The position numbers and the translations under genes are program-made. A stretch of 37,447 nt of DNA, taken from the NCBI GenBank assembly GCA_902572915.1, contig CACGHR010000003.1, positions 1 through 37,447 on the forward strand, in the 5' to 3' direction. The DNA is from an uncultured Prochlorococcus sp. (lineage in GTDB: Bacteria > Cyanobacteriota > Cyanobacteriia > PCC-6307 > Cyanobiaceae). Positions 1 through 11,063 of the stretch are shown one piece after another; position 1 is the first letter of the stretch, and every line of letters starts with the position of its first letter. Under the pieces are notes generated by a model. It searched no databases and was not told the DNA's origin. It saw only the letters and a program-made list of their open reading frames with translations.

Positions 1-1
1 G

Positions 2-1534
2 ATAGATTCACCACTATTAAACGTTAATGAAATTTATAAAAGACAAAATATAATTACAAACTTTCTTGAATCTAAAAAATTACGTACAGATACTCAAAAT
101 TTACTTAGAGCAATGGGGGATTTAGAAAGACTGGCAGGTAGAGCTTGTGCAGGTCATGCAAGTCCCAGAGACTTAATTGCAATAGCTGAAGGTTTAAAAA
201 AATTGCCTAGACTAAAATCCATAATTGAATTATTTAAATATGATCTCCCAGATTGGACTGATCAATTAAAAAATATTGATGAAGGACTCTTAGAATTAGC
301 TGATACTATAAGTTTTAAACTAATAGAAAATCCTCCTCTAAATATTAGTGAAGGAGGCATGATCCACGATGGTGTTGACAATATATTAGATGGCTTACGC
401 AATTTAATGGATGATTACTCTGAGTGGCTAAATAAAGAGGAATTAAAGGAAAGGAAAATTAGCAAAATTTCAAACCTAAAAATTCAATTTCATAAAAATT
501 TTGGATATTACATTTCTATAAATAAGTCAAAAGTTAATTTAGCTCCACAACATTGGATCAAAAGGCAAACACTTACTAATGAAGAAAGGTATATCACTTC
601 AGAAATTAAAAATAAAGAAAATAAGATTTTCCAAATAAGAAGTAGAGCTTCATCAAAAGAATATGAAATTTTCTGCGAATTAAGAAATATAGTTGCTGAA
701 AAAACAAAACAAATAAGATCAATCGCAAAATCCATAGCATCTCTTGATGCACTACTTGGTTTATCAATTACTGCAGTAGAAAACAATTTTACAAAACCTT
801 CATTAATACCAATAAATGATTCAATGACAAAAAATAGTACAAAAATTATCGCAGGAAGAAATCCAATTGTAGAGCAATTGTTAAGTAATAAAAAGTTTGT
901 AGCAAACGATATTTCTTTTGAGGAAAATCAAAAATTAATTATATTAACGGGTCCCAATGCAAGCGGAAAAAGTTGCTTTATAAGACAACTTGGTTTAATA
1001 CAAATTCTCACACAAATTGGTAGCTTTGTTCCTGCTAATAATGCTGAAATCAAGATTGCAGATAGGATCTTTACAAGAATTGGGGCAGTTGATGATCAAT
1101 CATCTGGACAATCAACATTTATGGTAGAAATGTCTGAAACTGCATCAATTCTAAATCAGGCAACTTCTAGCTCACTAGTTTTACTTGATGAGATAGGCAG
1201 AGGGACATCTACTTTTGATGGACTTTCAATAGCTTGGTCAGTAAGTGAATATCTTGCAAAAAAAATACAATGTAATACTATTTTTGCTACGCACTATCAT
1301 GAGCTGAATTATTTAAAAAATTCAAATAAGAATATACAAAATTTTCAAGTTTTAGTAGAACAAAATAACGATCAGCTAATCTTTAGCCACAGGATTGTTA
1401 AAGGGGGCTCAAACAAAAGCTATGGCATAGAAGCAGCTAAATTAGCAGGAGTTCCAAAAGAAGTTATAGAAAAAGCAAAATCAGTTTTAAATTCTTTAGA
1501 AGAAAATAACAAATTAAATTATGATATTAAGTAG
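2..1534 (+). CDS. mutS: DNA mismatch repair protein MutS, C-terminal part (5' truncated by window edge)
   Basis: The frame is open from nt 2 ([16 protein letters not shown]...[25 protein letters not shown]). Walker [10 protein letters not shown], Walker [17 protein letters not shown] and FATHYHEL motifs. The tracked ATG at 113 is internal. Confidence 0.95.
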   Translation: MDSPLLNVNEIYKRQNIITNFLESKKLRTDTQNLLRAMGDLERLAGRACAGHASPRDLIAIAEGLKKLPRLKSIIELFKYDLPDWTDQLKNIDEGLLELADTISFKLIENPPLNISEGGMIHDGVDNILDGLRNLMDDYSEWLNKEELKERKISKISNLKIQFHKNFGYYISINKSKVNLAPQHWIKRQTLTNEERYITSEIKNKENKIFQIRSRASSKEYEIFCELRNIVAEKTKQIRSIAKSIASLDALLGLSITAVENNFTKPSLIPINDSMTKNSTKIIAGRNPIVEQLLSNKKFVANDISFEENQKLIILTGPNASGKSCFIRQLGLIQILTQIGSFVPANNAEIKIADRIFTRIGAVDDQSSGQSTFMVEMSETASILNQATSSSLVLLDEIGRGTSTFDGLSIAWSVSEYLAKKIQCNTIFATHYHELNYLKNSNKNIQNFQVLVEQNNDQLIFSHRIVKGGSNKSYGIEAAKLAGVPKEVIEKAKSVLNSLEENNKLNYDIK

Positions 1535-1565
1535 ATTTTTGACATTTTTATAAAATAAATACTTT

Positions 1566-2189
1566 TTAAATTGTTTCCCTCAATAAGGCGTTAACCGCAG
1601 CAGCTGCCATGGCAGCACCTCCTCTAGTTGAATTCAAAACAATTCTGGGAAGATCGGTGGAAATCAGTTTGTTTTTGCTATTTTCTACTCCAATAAATCC
1701 AACAGGCATTCCGATAATTAAACTAGGTAAATCTCTTGAATTTTCTAAAATATCAAGTAAATAAGTTAACGCTGTAGGCGAACTGCCAATAACTACAATA
1801 GGAGATTTGCTTTCAGAATTTATAGCGGATAACTCCTTCCAACCTTCACTTAAGCCATATGCAGTTTTAGTTAAGTTTGTGTGATTATTTTTTCCAAGCC
1901 ACATTTTAGCGGTGAATACTTTATTCCTAGTGGTATTTTCTGCCATGGATTTTATTGCTGCTGCTGCCATATCGGTATCAGTTAAAATAGGAGCACCATT
2001 TTTAAGTGCCTGAAGACCCTTTTCACAAGCACCTTCACTAAAATTTACAAGATTTTGAACTGTAAAATCTCCTGAAGTATGGACTAATCTCTCTAAAACT
2101 TTTTTTTCCAAATAATTTAGATCATTGGCTTCTAAACGAGATCGTATGAATCTGATGCTTTCCAAAAAAATTGGATGATCTATTACCAT
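1566..2189 (-). CDS. cobH: Precorrin-8X methylmutase / cobalt-precorrin isomerase (CobH/CbiC)
   Basis: HPIFLESIRFIRSRL, RLVHTSGDF, ILTDTDMAAAAI, IIGMPVGFIGVENSK and TRGGAAMAAAAVNALL are family-typical. Confidence 0.93.
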   Translation of the reverse strand: MVIDHPIFLESIRFIRSRLEANDLNYLEKKVLERLVHTSGDFTVQNLVNFSEGACEKGLQALKNGAPILTDTDMAAAAIKSMAENTTRNKVFTAKMWLGKNNHTNLTKTAYGLSEGWKELSAINSESKSPIVVIGSSPTALTYLLDILENSRDLPSLIIGMPVGFIGVENSKNKLISTDLPRIVLNSTRGGAAMAAAAVNALLRETI

Positions 2190-2247
2190 TAAATTTAATT
2201 TGTGTTAAAAGTAATCATAGTTAATATATGATTTTTATTGAGCTATT

Positions 2248-3249
2248 ATGCCAATACAAATATTATGGGGTAATGATCTAAATGCTCAAAATACATTTAT
2301 TCAAAAATTAATTGATAAGGAAGTATCCAAAGAATGGAAAGAAATAAACGTAACTAATTTAAATGGAGATGATGATGAACAAGTCAATAAAGCTTTTGAT
2401 GAAGTTCTTACACCTCCTTTTGGAGATGGATACAGAATAGTTACATTGAAAAATAATCCCATTTTTACTGTCAAAAATGAAGATCTAAGAACTAAATTTG
2501 AAAAAATTCATGACAATATACCTCAAAATACTTATTTCATTTTGCAAAATACAAAAAAACCAGACTCAAGACTAAAGAGTACTAAATTTTTACAAAAACT
2601 TATCAAAAATAATTTAGCTAAAGAAAAGTCATTTTCTTTACCAGAGATCTGGGACTATGAGGGACAAAAAAGATTTTTAGAAGATACAGCAAATGAAATG
2701 AATATCAAAATTGATAAAAATGCAGCTGAATTAATTATTGATTCAGTTGGTAATGACACCTTTAAACTAATAAATGAATTAGCCAAAGCAAAAACATACC
2801 TCTCTGCAGTATCAAGTGATTCGAATTCACAACTTTTTCTTAAAAGTATTGATGTAAAAAAAATATTTAGTGATCATCAATCCAATATTTTCAAAATCAT
2901 TGATCTTCTCCTACAAAAAAATATTAATGAAAGCCTCATTGAAATAAACTATTCCTTACAGAAAGGAGAACCTGCTTTAAGACTAAATGCAGGTTTAATT
3001 AGTCAGATAAGAATTCATACCATTATAAAGTTAGCAGTTAATTCAGGAAACGATAATTCAGAAAAGATTTGTAATCTTGCAGGCATTGCTAATCCAAAAA
3101 GAATTTTTTTTATTCGAAGAAAAGTCAAAAATGTATCGCAAGAATATTTAATTAATTTAATGAGTAACTTATTAGATATTGAATCATTACTAAAACAAGG
3201 TAATAATCCTATCAATGTTTTTACAGAGAAATTAATTAATTTAAGTTAA
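2248..3249 (+). CDS. holA: DNA polymerase III subunit delta
   Basis: 333 aa with N-terminal MPIQILWGNDLNA...FIQKLI, ...YFILQNTKKPDSRLKSTKFLQKL; HolA-like architecture in a cyanobacterial context. Confidence 0.85.
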   Translation: MPIQILWGNDLNAQNTFIQKLIDKEVSKEWKEINVTNLNGDDDEQVNKAFDEVLTPPFGDGYRIVTLKNNPIFTVKNEDLRTKFEKIHDNIPQNTYFILQNTKKPDSRLKSTKFLQKLIKNNLAKEKSFSLPEIWDYEGQKRFLEDTANEMNIKIDKNAAELIIDSVGNDTFKLINELAKAKTYLSAVSSDSNSQLFLKSIDVKKIFSDHQSNIFKIIDLLLQKNINESLIEINYSLQKGEPALRLNAGLISQIRIHTIIKLAVNSGNDNSEKICNLAGIANPKRIFFIRRKVKNVSQEYLINLMSNLLDIESLLKQGNNPINVFTEKLINLS

Positions 3250-3288
3250 CCAAATTATAAGTTTAAAAATTTAGATTATGATTTAAAT

Positions 3289-5049
3289 ATGGCTTTACTA
3301 GTAAAAAAATTTGGCGGTACTTCTGTCGGTAATATTAAAAAAATTAAAAATATTGCAAGTAGCATTTGTCAAAGTAAAGAAGCAGGAAATGAAATTGTCG
3401 TAGTTGTCTCTGCAATGGGGCAAACTACAGATGATTTAAATTGTTTAGCGGAATCAATTTGTAAAAATCCTAATCGAAGAGAATTGGATATGCTTCTCTC
3501 AACTGGAGAGCAAGTAACCATAGCTCTACTCTCAATGGCATTAAACGAATACGGAATACCTGCAATTTCAATGACCGGTAGCCAAGTTGGAATTATTACT
3601 GAATCAATTCATGGGAAAGCGAGAATTCTGGATATTAGAACAGAAAGAATTCAAAATTATATAAATCAGGGTTTTGTAGTTGTAGTTGCTGGATTTCAAG
3701 GAACAACATTAAGCCATACGGGTTCAATGGAAATTACAACTTTGGGCAGAGGTGGTTCAGATACTTCCGCAGTAGCTTTATCAACAGCTTTAGGAGCTGA
3801 CACTTGCGAAATTTATACAGACGTTCCAGGAGTTCTTACTACTGATCCAAGAATTGTTCCTAATGCAAAACTCTTAGATGAAATTAGCTGTGAGGAAATG
3901 CTTGAACTTGCAAGTGTCGGTGCTTCAGTTCTACATCCAAGGGCAGTAGAAATTGCTCGCAATTATGGAATTAAATTATGTGTCAAATCAAGTCAAAGCA
4001 ACTCAAGTGGGACTCTCCTAGAAAGTCAAATCCAACCTCTCCAGCTAAAAAGAGGAAGCTTAGAATTAACAAAAACAGTAAATAGTCTTGAAGTATTAGA
4101 AAACCAAGCAGTATTCAGTCTTTCAAATATTCCAGATAGGCCTGGGATTGCTGCACAAATATTTGAAAAACTTTCAGAAGCAAGTATTAATGTAGATTTA
4201 ATCATACAAGCTACAAATGATGGGAATAATAACGATATTACATTTACTGTTAGTGAATTAGAAGTTAAAAAGACTGCTGAACAATGCGAACTCATAACTA
4301 GTCAATTAGGAGGAGAATATAATCTAAAAATAAACATGACTAAATTAAGTATTCAAGGAGCAGGCATTATGGGTAGACCTAGTGTTGCAGCTGATTTATT
4401 TGATACTTTATCTCAAGCAAATATAAATGTCAGGTTAATAGCTACTAGTGAAATTAAAGTCAGCTGCGTAATTGAAATTAATAATATTCCAAAAGCTATT
4501 AGATTTGTCGCTGAGAAATTCAAGTTATCCGATACACAAATATTTGTTAATCCAATCAACGAAAAACAAGATCAACCTGAAGTAAGAGGAATTGCATTAG
4601 ATAAAAACCAAGTTCAAGTAAGTTTTCGAAAACTACCTGATCGTCCAGGTGTAGCAGCTTCGATTTGTTTAGCCTTAGCTGAAAATAATTTACTTTTCGA
4701 TACTATCGTGCAGTCTGAAAGAATTTCCTCTTTAAAAACTAAGGATATTAGTCTTACAATGAATAAACAAGATAGAGAAAATGCTAACTTAGTTTTTGAG
4801 GCCTTAACAAAAAAATTACCCGGATCATACATTGAAGATGGCCCTGCTATAGCTAAAGTAAGTACTGTAGGAGCAGGAATGGCATTTAAAGTTGGAACGG
4901 CTGGAAAAATATTTAGAGCATTGGCTGACCAAAATATCAATATTGAAATGATTGCCACTAGTGAAATTAGGACTTCATGTATTGTCTTAGAAAAAGATTG
5001 TAACAAAGCAGTTAATGCGATTCACAATCATTTCGAATTAGAAAAATAA
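3289..5049 (+). CDS. lysC: Aspartate kinase with four C-terminal ACT domains
   Basis: N-term LLVKKFGGTSVG, LDMLLSTGEQVTIALLSMAL, GRGGSDTSAVALS; then repeated ACT modules (IPDRPGIAAQIFEKL, GIMGRPSVAADLFDTL, LPDRPGVAASICLAL, GMAFKVGTAGKIFRAL). Confidence 0.97.
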   Translation: MALLVKKFGGTSVGNIKKIKNIASSICQSKEAGNEIVVVVSAMGQTTDDLNCLAESICKNPNRRELDMLLSTGEQVTIALLSMALNEYGIPAISMTGSQVGIITESIHGKARILDIRTERIQNYINQGFVVVVAGFQGTTLSHTGSMEITTLGRGGSDTSAVALSTALGADTCEIYTDVPGVLTTDPRIVPNAKLLDEISCEEMLELASVGASVLHPRAVEIARNYGIKLCVKSSQSNSSGTLLESQIQPLQLKRGSLELTKTVNSLEVLENQAVFSLSNIPDRPGIAAQIFEKLSEASINVDLIIQATNDGNNNDITFTVSELEVKKTAEQCELITSQLGGEYNLKINMTKLSIQGAGIMGRPSVAADLFDTLSQANINVRLIATSEIKVSCVIEINNIPKAIRFVAEKFKLSDTQIFVNPINEKQDQPEVRGIALDKNQVQVSFRKLPDRPGVAASICLALAENNLLFDTIVQSERISSLKTKDISLTMNKQDRENANLVFEALTKKLPGSYIEDGPAIAKVSTVGAGMAFKVGTAGKIFRALADQNINIEMIATSEIRTSCIVLEKDCNKAVNAIHNHFELEK

Positions 5050-5056
5050 GCTCTTT

Positions 5057-7099
5057 TTAATTATTTCTTGCCAATTTTTGTCTTAATTTTTTGATTCTAT
5101 CCCTCAAATTTGCCGCTTCTTCAAAATTCAACTCTTTTGCAGCATCTTTCATTTTTATTTCTAACTTTTCTATTAAATCAGGCAATTCTTCGAGCAGACA
5201 TTGATTATCGCTGGAATTAAAAATTGCGTCAGTTTTGTTATTAACTATATTTATTAAATCTTTAGATAAACCACCAGCATCTAATTTTCTGGAAAGTTCT
5301 AGAAAAGATAATATTGAATTTTCTATTTTTTTGCCTGCAGGTTTTGGAGTAATACCATTGACTTGGTTATATTTTTTTTGAATTGTTCTTCTTCTTTCAG
5401 TTTCAGATATTGCTCTTTTCATTGAATCTGTGAAGTTATCTGCATAAAGCAAGGCAACACCTTCAACATGTCTTGCAGCTCTCCCTATTGTTTGAATCAA
5501 TGACCTTTCTGCCCTCAGGAAACCTTCTTTATCAGCATCTAAAATGGCGACTAAGGATACTTCAGGAAGATCTAGTCCTTCTCTTAATAAATTAACTCCT
5601 ACCAGAACATCATATTCGCCCATTCTAAGATCTTGAATAATTTCAATTCTCTCAATTGAATGAATTTCGGAATGCAAATATCTAACTCTTACTTTATTTT
5701 CAGATAAAAAATCAGTTAGGTCTTCGGCCATTCTCTTAGTAAGTGTTGTCACTAGCACTCTTTGATTCTTTTTGGCTCTAATTCTTATTTCAGATAACAG
5801 ATCTTCTATTTGGCCCTCACTAGGTCTTACATCAATTACAGGGTCTAATACCCCAGTTGGTCTTATAACTTGCTCAATAAATTCACCATCACATTGATCT
5901 AATTCCCATTGACCGGGAGTTGCACTTATAAATAATGTCTGTTTTGATTTTTCCCAAAACTCTTCACATTTTAAAGGTCTATTATCTGCAGCACTTGGCA
6001 ATCTAAAACCATGATCTATTAAAACTTTTTTTCTAGATTGATCACCGTTGTACATCGCATGAAGTTGAGGACATGTTACGTGACTCTCATCAACTACTAA
6101 CAACCAATCTTTGGGAAAGTAATCTATTAAGCATTCTGGCGGTGAGCCTTCCTCCCTCCCTGATAAATGACGAGCATAATTCTCAACTCCATTACAATAA
6201 CCAACCTCTTTAAGCATTTCTAAATCATATTTTGTGCGTTGTTCAAGACGTTGAGCCTCTAATAATTTTCCTTCATATGTAAATTTATCGAGTTGAGTTT
6301 TTAATTCACATCTAATTGCACTTATTGCACTCTCAAGTCTTTCTTTTGGAGTCACAAAATGCTTCGCTGGGTAAACGCTAACTTGTTCCAAACTTTCAAG
6401 TATTTCTCCTGTAGTAGGGTCAACATATCTAATAGCCTCTACTTCATCACCAAATAATTCGATTCTTATTAATCTATCTTCATAAGCTGGACCGATTTCT
6501 AAAACATCACCCTTAATTCTGAATCTACCTCTAGTAATTTCAATATCATTTCTAGTGTATTGATTTTCAACGAGAGACCTCAAAGAAGAACGTAGATTTA
6601 TTGATTTTCCAACTTCAAATTTAACCGCAGCTTTTAAATACTCACTCGGTATACCAAGACCATAAATACAACTTATTGAAGCTACAACAATTACATCTTT
6701 TCTTTCAAATAATGACCGTGTTGCAGAATGCCTAAGCATATCTATTTCTTCATTAATTGAAGCAGTTTTGGCTATGTATGTATCACTTACAGGTACATAA
6801 GCTTCAGGTTGATAATAATCGTAATAAGAAATAAAGTACTCAACAGCATTTTTCGGAAAAAATTCCCTTAATTCATTGCATAGTTGTGCAGCTAACGTTT
6901 TGTTATGGGCTAATACAAGCGCTGGTCTTCCTGTTTGTTGAATTACATTAGCAATGGTAAATGTTTTACCAGTTCCAGTAGCGCCTAAAAGAGTCTGAAA
7001 CTCTTTACCAGTATTAACGCCTTTAACTAATTTTTTAATAGCTTCTGGTTGATCTCCATTTGGTTCATAAGGAGCTTGAAGTTTATAGTTGTTCATCAA
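5057..7099 (-). CDS. uvrB: Excinuclease ABC subunit B
   Basis: [81 protein letters not shown]-terminal UVR motif. Confidence 0.98.
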   Translation of the reverse strand: MMNNYKLQAPYEPNGDQPEAIKKLVKGVNTGKEFQTLLGATGTGKTFTIANVIQQTGRPALVLAHNKTLAAQLCNELREFFPKNAVEYFISYYDYYQPEAYVPVSDTYIAKTASINEEIDMLRHSATRSLFERKDVIVVASISCIYGLGIPSEYLKAAVKFEVGKSINLRSSLRSLVENQYTRNDIEITRGRFRIKGDVLEIGPAYEDRLIRIELFGDEVEAIRYVDPTTGEILESLEQVSVYPAKHFVTPKERLESAISAIRCELKTQLDKFTYEGKLLEAQRLEQRTKYDLEMLKEVGYCNGVENYARHLSGREEGSPPECLIDYFPKDWLLVVDESHVTCPQLHAMYNGDQSRKKVLIDHGFRLPSAADNRPLKCEEFWEKSKQTLFISATPGQWELDQCDGEFIEQVIRPTGVLDPVIDVRPSEGQIEDLLSEIRIRAKKNQRVLVTTLTKRMAEDLTDFLSENKVRVRYLHSEIHSIERIEIIQDLRMGEYDVLVGVNLLREGLDLPEVSLVAILDADKEGFLRAERSLIQTIGRAARHVEGVALLYADNFTDSMKRAISETERRRTIQKKYNQVNGITPKPAGKKIENSILSFLELSRKLDAGGLSKDLINIVNNKTDAIFNSSDNQCLLEELPDLIEKLEIKMKDAAKELNFEEAANLRDRIKKLRQKLARNN

Positions 7100-7125
7100 G
7101 CTAGTAACTAAAGGATGTAACTATA

Positions 7126-7902
7126 CTAAGAAATTTTTTCTCCAATTATTGAATTTTTCAAAGATTCTTTTAAGCCCCTTACAACCGCAATCATTGATAT
7201 TAAATCATCTAATTTATTAACTGCAGATCCAACGCCAACTGCTGAGGCTCCAGAGGATATTGCTAGTGGACAAGTTACTTGGCTTAATCCAGAAGCACTC
7301 ATGATTGGTATTTTCAGAGATTGTTTCTTAAATTCTTGATGAATAGCATAGGTAGCTGCAAGAGTTGGTACTGATTTTTCAAAAAAGCCTTTAATTCCTG
7401 GAGAGTATGGAGTAGAACTGGTGCCACCTTCTGTTTGAATAATATCAACACCTTCTTCCACAAGCTTTACCGCAAGATCAACTTGTTTATCAATAGGCAT
7501 AGTATGAGGAACAGTTACTGATAAAGGAACATTAGGCAATAAATCCCTCGTCTCTTTTGTAATGTTTAAAACTTTTGTATCTGAAAAATTAATGCCTTTT
7601 TCATAAAAAGTATCGTAATTTCCTATCTCAATTAATGATGCACCTGCTTTTACAGAATCTTGAAAAGATCGTGGCACTACTGAACTAACACAAACCGTTA
7701 GTGTTGAATTCTTAAGTACTAAATCAACGAGTTCAGGTTTACAAGCAATATCGACGAGATCTGCACCTCCTAATGAAGCAGCCTCAACAATTATTTTCAC
7801 AGATTGAACATCAAAATTATTCAATCCTGAAATAACTTTGAGTAAAGATTTGCTTCTAAACTCTTCTTTAATTTTTTGTGGCAAAAGATTAATCAGACTC
7901 AT
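7126..7902 (-). CDS. ycf23: DUF561/Ycf23-family protein
   Basis: 258-aa TIM-barrel-like protein: LKVISGLNNFDVQSVKIIVEAASLGGADLVDIACKPELV...VPLSVTVPHTMPIDKQVDLAVKLVEEGVDIIQTEGGTSS. Confidence 0.82.
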   Translation of the reverse strand: MSLINLLPQKIKEEFRSKSLLKVISGLNNFDVQSVKIIVEAASLGGADLVDIACKPELVDLVLKNSTLTVCVSSVVPRSFQDSVKAGASLIEIGNYDTFYEKGINFSDTKVLNITKETRDLLPNVPLSVTVPHTMPIDKQVDLAVKLVEEGVDIIQTEGGTSSTPYSPGIKGFFEKSVPTLAATYAIHQEFKKQSLKIPIMSASGLSQVTCPLAISSGASAVGVGSAVNKLDDLISMIAVVRGLKESLKNSIIGEKIS

Positions 7903-7932
7903 TTACTTAATGAATTTATTACCCGATTGTGA

Positions 7933-7953
7933 CATTGTTTTAGTAAAACAGTG
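7933..7953. promoter_or_regulatory. Dyad in the ycf23/tilS divergent region
   Basis: CATTGTTTTA-G-TAAAACAGTG, 10-bp arms with one G:T mismatch. Confidence 0.45.
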
Positions 7954-7987
7954 CATTTTTTAAAAAATATTATCTGAGCAACACAAA

Positions 7988-8998
7988 ATGTCTGATAAAA
8001 AATTAACTCAGAAAAATTGGTCATCATGGCATCATCAACTTCATAAGGAGATTCTTACCAAAAAAATATTAATTCCCAAAGGATCGAATATTTTAATAAG
8101 TGTTTCCGGGGGGCAAGACTCAATGGCCTTATTAACCCTAATTAATGACTTAAAAAAACTTCATAATTGGTCTATTAGTGTTTGGCATGGTGATCATCAG
8201 TGGCACGAAAAATCCTCACTATATGCTCTTGAATTAAAAAGTTATTGCGAAGATAAAAATATTTCATTCTCTTTTGATCAAGCAAATAAAGAAAATATTT
8301 CTTCAGAAGAAAAAGCACGAGAATGGAGATATAAAAAATTATGTGAAAGAGCTAAAACTTTATTAAATAAAAACCGACAAAAAGATAATATTTATTTGTT
8401 AACTGGTCATACGAGTAGTGATAACGCAGAAACATTTATCTTAAATTTATCTAGAGGGAGCAATTTTGCCGGTCTGAGTAATATTGAGAGCAAAAGATTA
8501 CTAGAAAATCAAATTTTTTTAATAAGGCCAATATTAATTTTCAGTAGAGAAGATACAAAAAAATTTTGTAATGATATGAAAATCCCAGTCTGGGAAGATC
8601 CCACAAATTCAGATCTTAAATTAAAAAGAAATTTAGTAAGAAAAAAAATTATTCCTACCTTGGAGGTTATCTATCCTGGTTGTTCTGAAAGGATAAATAA
8701 TTTTTCCCAAAAAATGAGCAAATACAATAATGAACGTAATGATCTTAGTAAACTAGCATACCTATATTGTAAAGATGTAAAAGGTATTAATAGGGTTCTC
8801 TTAAATAGTATGTGTATTGAAGCGAGGTGCACAATCTTAAATAGATTTTTAAAAGAAATATCTGCAAAGCAATGTAGTTCAAAAAATCTGACAAAATTAG
8901 CAACTTCAATTTATGAAAAAAATAAAGGTCAAATTAACTTGCAAGAGTTTTTAAAAATTGTTTGGAATAAAAACTATATAAATTTTGAAAAAAGTTAA
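7988..8998 (+). CDS. tilS: tRNA(Ile)-lysidine synthase
   Basis: PP-loop ILISVSGGQDSMALL, HGDHQWH, GHTSSDNAETFILNLSRGS, WEDPTNSDLKLKRNLVRKKIIP. Confidence 0.95.
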   Translation: MSDKKLTQKNWSSWHHQLHKEILTKKILIPKGSNILISVSGGQDSMALLTLINDLKKLHNWSISVWHGDHQWHEKSSLYALELKSYCEDKNISFSFDQANKENISSEEKAREWRYKKLCERAKTLLNKNRQKDNIYLLTGHTSSDNAETFILNLSRGSNFAGLSNIESKRLLENQIFLIRPILIFSREDTKKFCNDMKIPVWEDPTNSDLKLKRNLVRKKIIPTLEVIYPGCSERINNFSQKMSKYNNERNDLSKLAYLYCKDVKGINRVLLNSMCIEARCTILNRFLKEISAKQCSSKNLTKLATSIYEKNKGQINLQEFLKIVWNKNYINFEKS

Positions 8999-10983
8999 GA
9001 TGTAACAGCAGATCTTCTTCTTCTTGTTCTACCTTCAAATGAATCTTCTGTAGCAGTAGTCTCAGCTGATGAATTCTGTGAAACTTTTTGACTTTTTTGG
9101 GTATTTGTTGGGTTATTTGAATTATTAGGATGATTATTCTTTGATTTCTTATGGAAATTATTATTATTTCTATTTCTATTGAAAGAATTTTGCTCTTCGT
9201 TAATCTTTGGAATATAAGCACGAGTTCCGCTTGGAGCAGGTTGAACTAAACACAAAATAAGTGGTTCAACTTGTAATTCTCTTCTCATTCTTCTCGATAA
9301 ACCATTTTCAATTTCTCTTTGTACACCAATCCAATCAACTTCAAAATTATTCGGCCCAGTTTGTCTGGATAATTGTTTCCATCTATTTTCTAAGACCCAG
9401 CTTATTTCTCTTTCTGTCCACATAGACATTTTTCTTGGCTCTGCAGTAGTAACAACTCCTCTTAAATTAACTCTGGGAGGCGCCACCATTTTCCCATCTG
9501 TACTAATAGGAGTTAAAACAGTCACTACACCATCCCCAGCTAATTGCTGCCTTTCCTTTAATACTCGAGCATCTACTATCCCATTTCGCGAGTTATCAAG
9601 TAGTTCAACACCAGCTTTCACAGGATCACCTTTGTGAATAGAATTGGGTGTTAACTCAACTACATCTCCATTTTCAATAATTAAAATATTGTCCTTTGGA
9701 ACCCCCATAGTTTGTGCACTCTTGCCATGACAAACAAGCATTCTATGTTCTCCATGAACAGGAACAAAAAACTTAGGTTTTGCTAGTGCCAACATTAACT
9801 TTTGATCTTCTTGAAAACCATGACCAGAAACATGAATATTCTCACCCTTTCCATAAACAACCTTTGCTCCGAGTTTCATTAATCTGTCTATTGTATTAAC
9901 AACAGAAATAGTATTACCAGGAATTGGGCTGGCTGAAAATATTACAGTATCAGTAGTCTTAAGACGAACATGCTGATGTTCACCACGAGATATTCTGCTT
10001 AACGCTGCTAGGGGTTCTCCTTGACTTCCAGTCATTAATAATAAGGTCTCTCTATCTGGCAAATCTCTAATTTGCTTGATAGGAACAAACAAATCATCTG
10101 GGCATTTCATATAACCAATATCTCTCGCCTTAGCAATAACATTTATCATCGATCTACCTAACAAACCAACCTTTCTTCCATGTTTCATGGCCAACTCTAA
10201 GATCATTGTCACTCTATGAACAGAACTAGCAAAAGTAGTCAGGATAACTCGTTCTTTTGCCTCCGCAATATGTTTTTCTAAAGAGGGATAGATAGTCTTC
10301 TCAGAAGGACAAAAACCTGGAACTTCGGCATTAGTCGAATCACTAAACATGCATAAAACACCCTTCTCTCCGTAATGCACCATTCTTTCAATATCAAATT
10401 GCTCTCCATCTACTGGCATATGATCAAACTTAAAATCTCCCGTGAAAATAATTGTGCCAACAGGTGTTGTAACTGCTAAAGAGAAACTATCGCAAATAGA
10501 ATGGGTATTTCTAATAAATTCAACAGAAAAATGTTGTCCAACTTTTACAACATCTCTAGGATTTACTGTCTGGATAGTTGTTCTATCAGATACCCCTGCT
10601 TCCTCCATTTTCCCTCTAAGCATTGACATTGCCAGTCTTGGTCCATAGATAATCGGAATATTAAAATGCTTTAGATGATGAGAAATACCTCCAATATGAT
10701 CTTCATGACCGTGAGTGACAATCATTCCCTTTATTCTTCTTTGATTTTCCCTTAAAAAAGTTGTATCAGGCATAACAATATTTACCCCATGCATACCATC
10801 AGATGGGAAAGCTAGGCCAGCATCAACAAGCATCAATTCATCACCATATTCAAAAACACAAGTATTTTTTCCTATTTCATGTAGTCCTCCAAGAGGTATT
10901 ACTCGTAGAGCTGGGGTATTACTTTTAGATCTAGATAAATCATTAGTAGATCTATTTACAGTTGAATTTGTACTTGATTGCAT
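8995..10983 (-). CDS. rnj: Ribonuclease J (metallo-beta-lactamase / beta-CASP) with Asn-rich, Arg-ended C-terminal tail
   Basis: LRVIPLGGLHEIGKNTCVFEYGDELMLVDAGLAFP, VTHGHEDHIGGI, FTGDFKFDH, SGHGFQEDQKLMLALAKPKFFVPVHGEHRML. Tail NSFNRNRNNNNFHKKSKNNHPNN...GRTRRRRSAVTS. Confidence 0.96.
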   Translation of the reverse strand: MQSSTNSTVNRSTNDLSRSKSNTPALRVIPLGGLHEIGKNTCVFEYGDELMLVDAGLAFPSDGMHGVNIVMPDTTFLRENQRRIKGMIVTHGHEDHIGGISHHLKHFNIPIIYGPRLAMSMLRGKMEEAGVSDRTTIQTVNPRDVVKVGQHFSVEFIRNTHSICDSFSLAVTTPVGTIIFTGDFKFDHMPVDGEQFDIERMVHYGEKGVLCMFSDSTNAEVPGFCPSEKTIYPSLEKHIAEAKERVILTTFASSVHRVTMILELAMKHGRKVGLLGRSMINVIAKARDIGYMKCPDDLFVPIKQIRDLPDRETLLLMTGSQGEPLAALSRISRGEHQHVRLKTTDTVIFSASPIPGNTISVVNTIDRLMKLGAKVVYGKGENIHVSGHGFQEDQKLMLALAKPKFFVPVHGEHRMLVCHGKSAQTMGVPKDNILIIENGDVVELTPNSIHKGDPVKAGVELLDNSRNGIVDARVLKERQQLAGDGVVTVLTPISTDGKMVAPPRVNLRGVVTTAEPRKMSMWTEREISWVLENRWKQLSRQTGPNNFEVDWIGVQREIENGLSRRMRRELQVEPLILCLVQPAPSGTRAYIPKINEEQNSFNRNRNNNNFHKKSKNNHPNNSNNPTNTQKSQKVSQNSSAETTATEDSFEGRTRRRRSAVTS

Positions 10984-11063
10984 AATTTTGAAGTTTATGA
11001 AGGCCTGCTTGTAATCAAATAAGGTTTATTTAAATTTAATTATCAAGTTAAATATAATCCCTA

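Noticed and set aside
508-786. 92-aa minus-strand ORF inside mutS
   Set aside because: Antisense shadow of a strongly conserved MutS reading frame; no independent coding signal.
4026-5006. 89- and 130-aa minus-strand ORFs inside lysC
   Set aside because: Antisense to well-conserved ACT domains; typical shadow ORFs.
8934-9221. 95-aa minus-strand ORF over the rnj 3' end
   Set aside because: Same-strand frame-shift shadow of the low-complexity RNase J tail (I/Q/L-rich translation of the Asn repeat).
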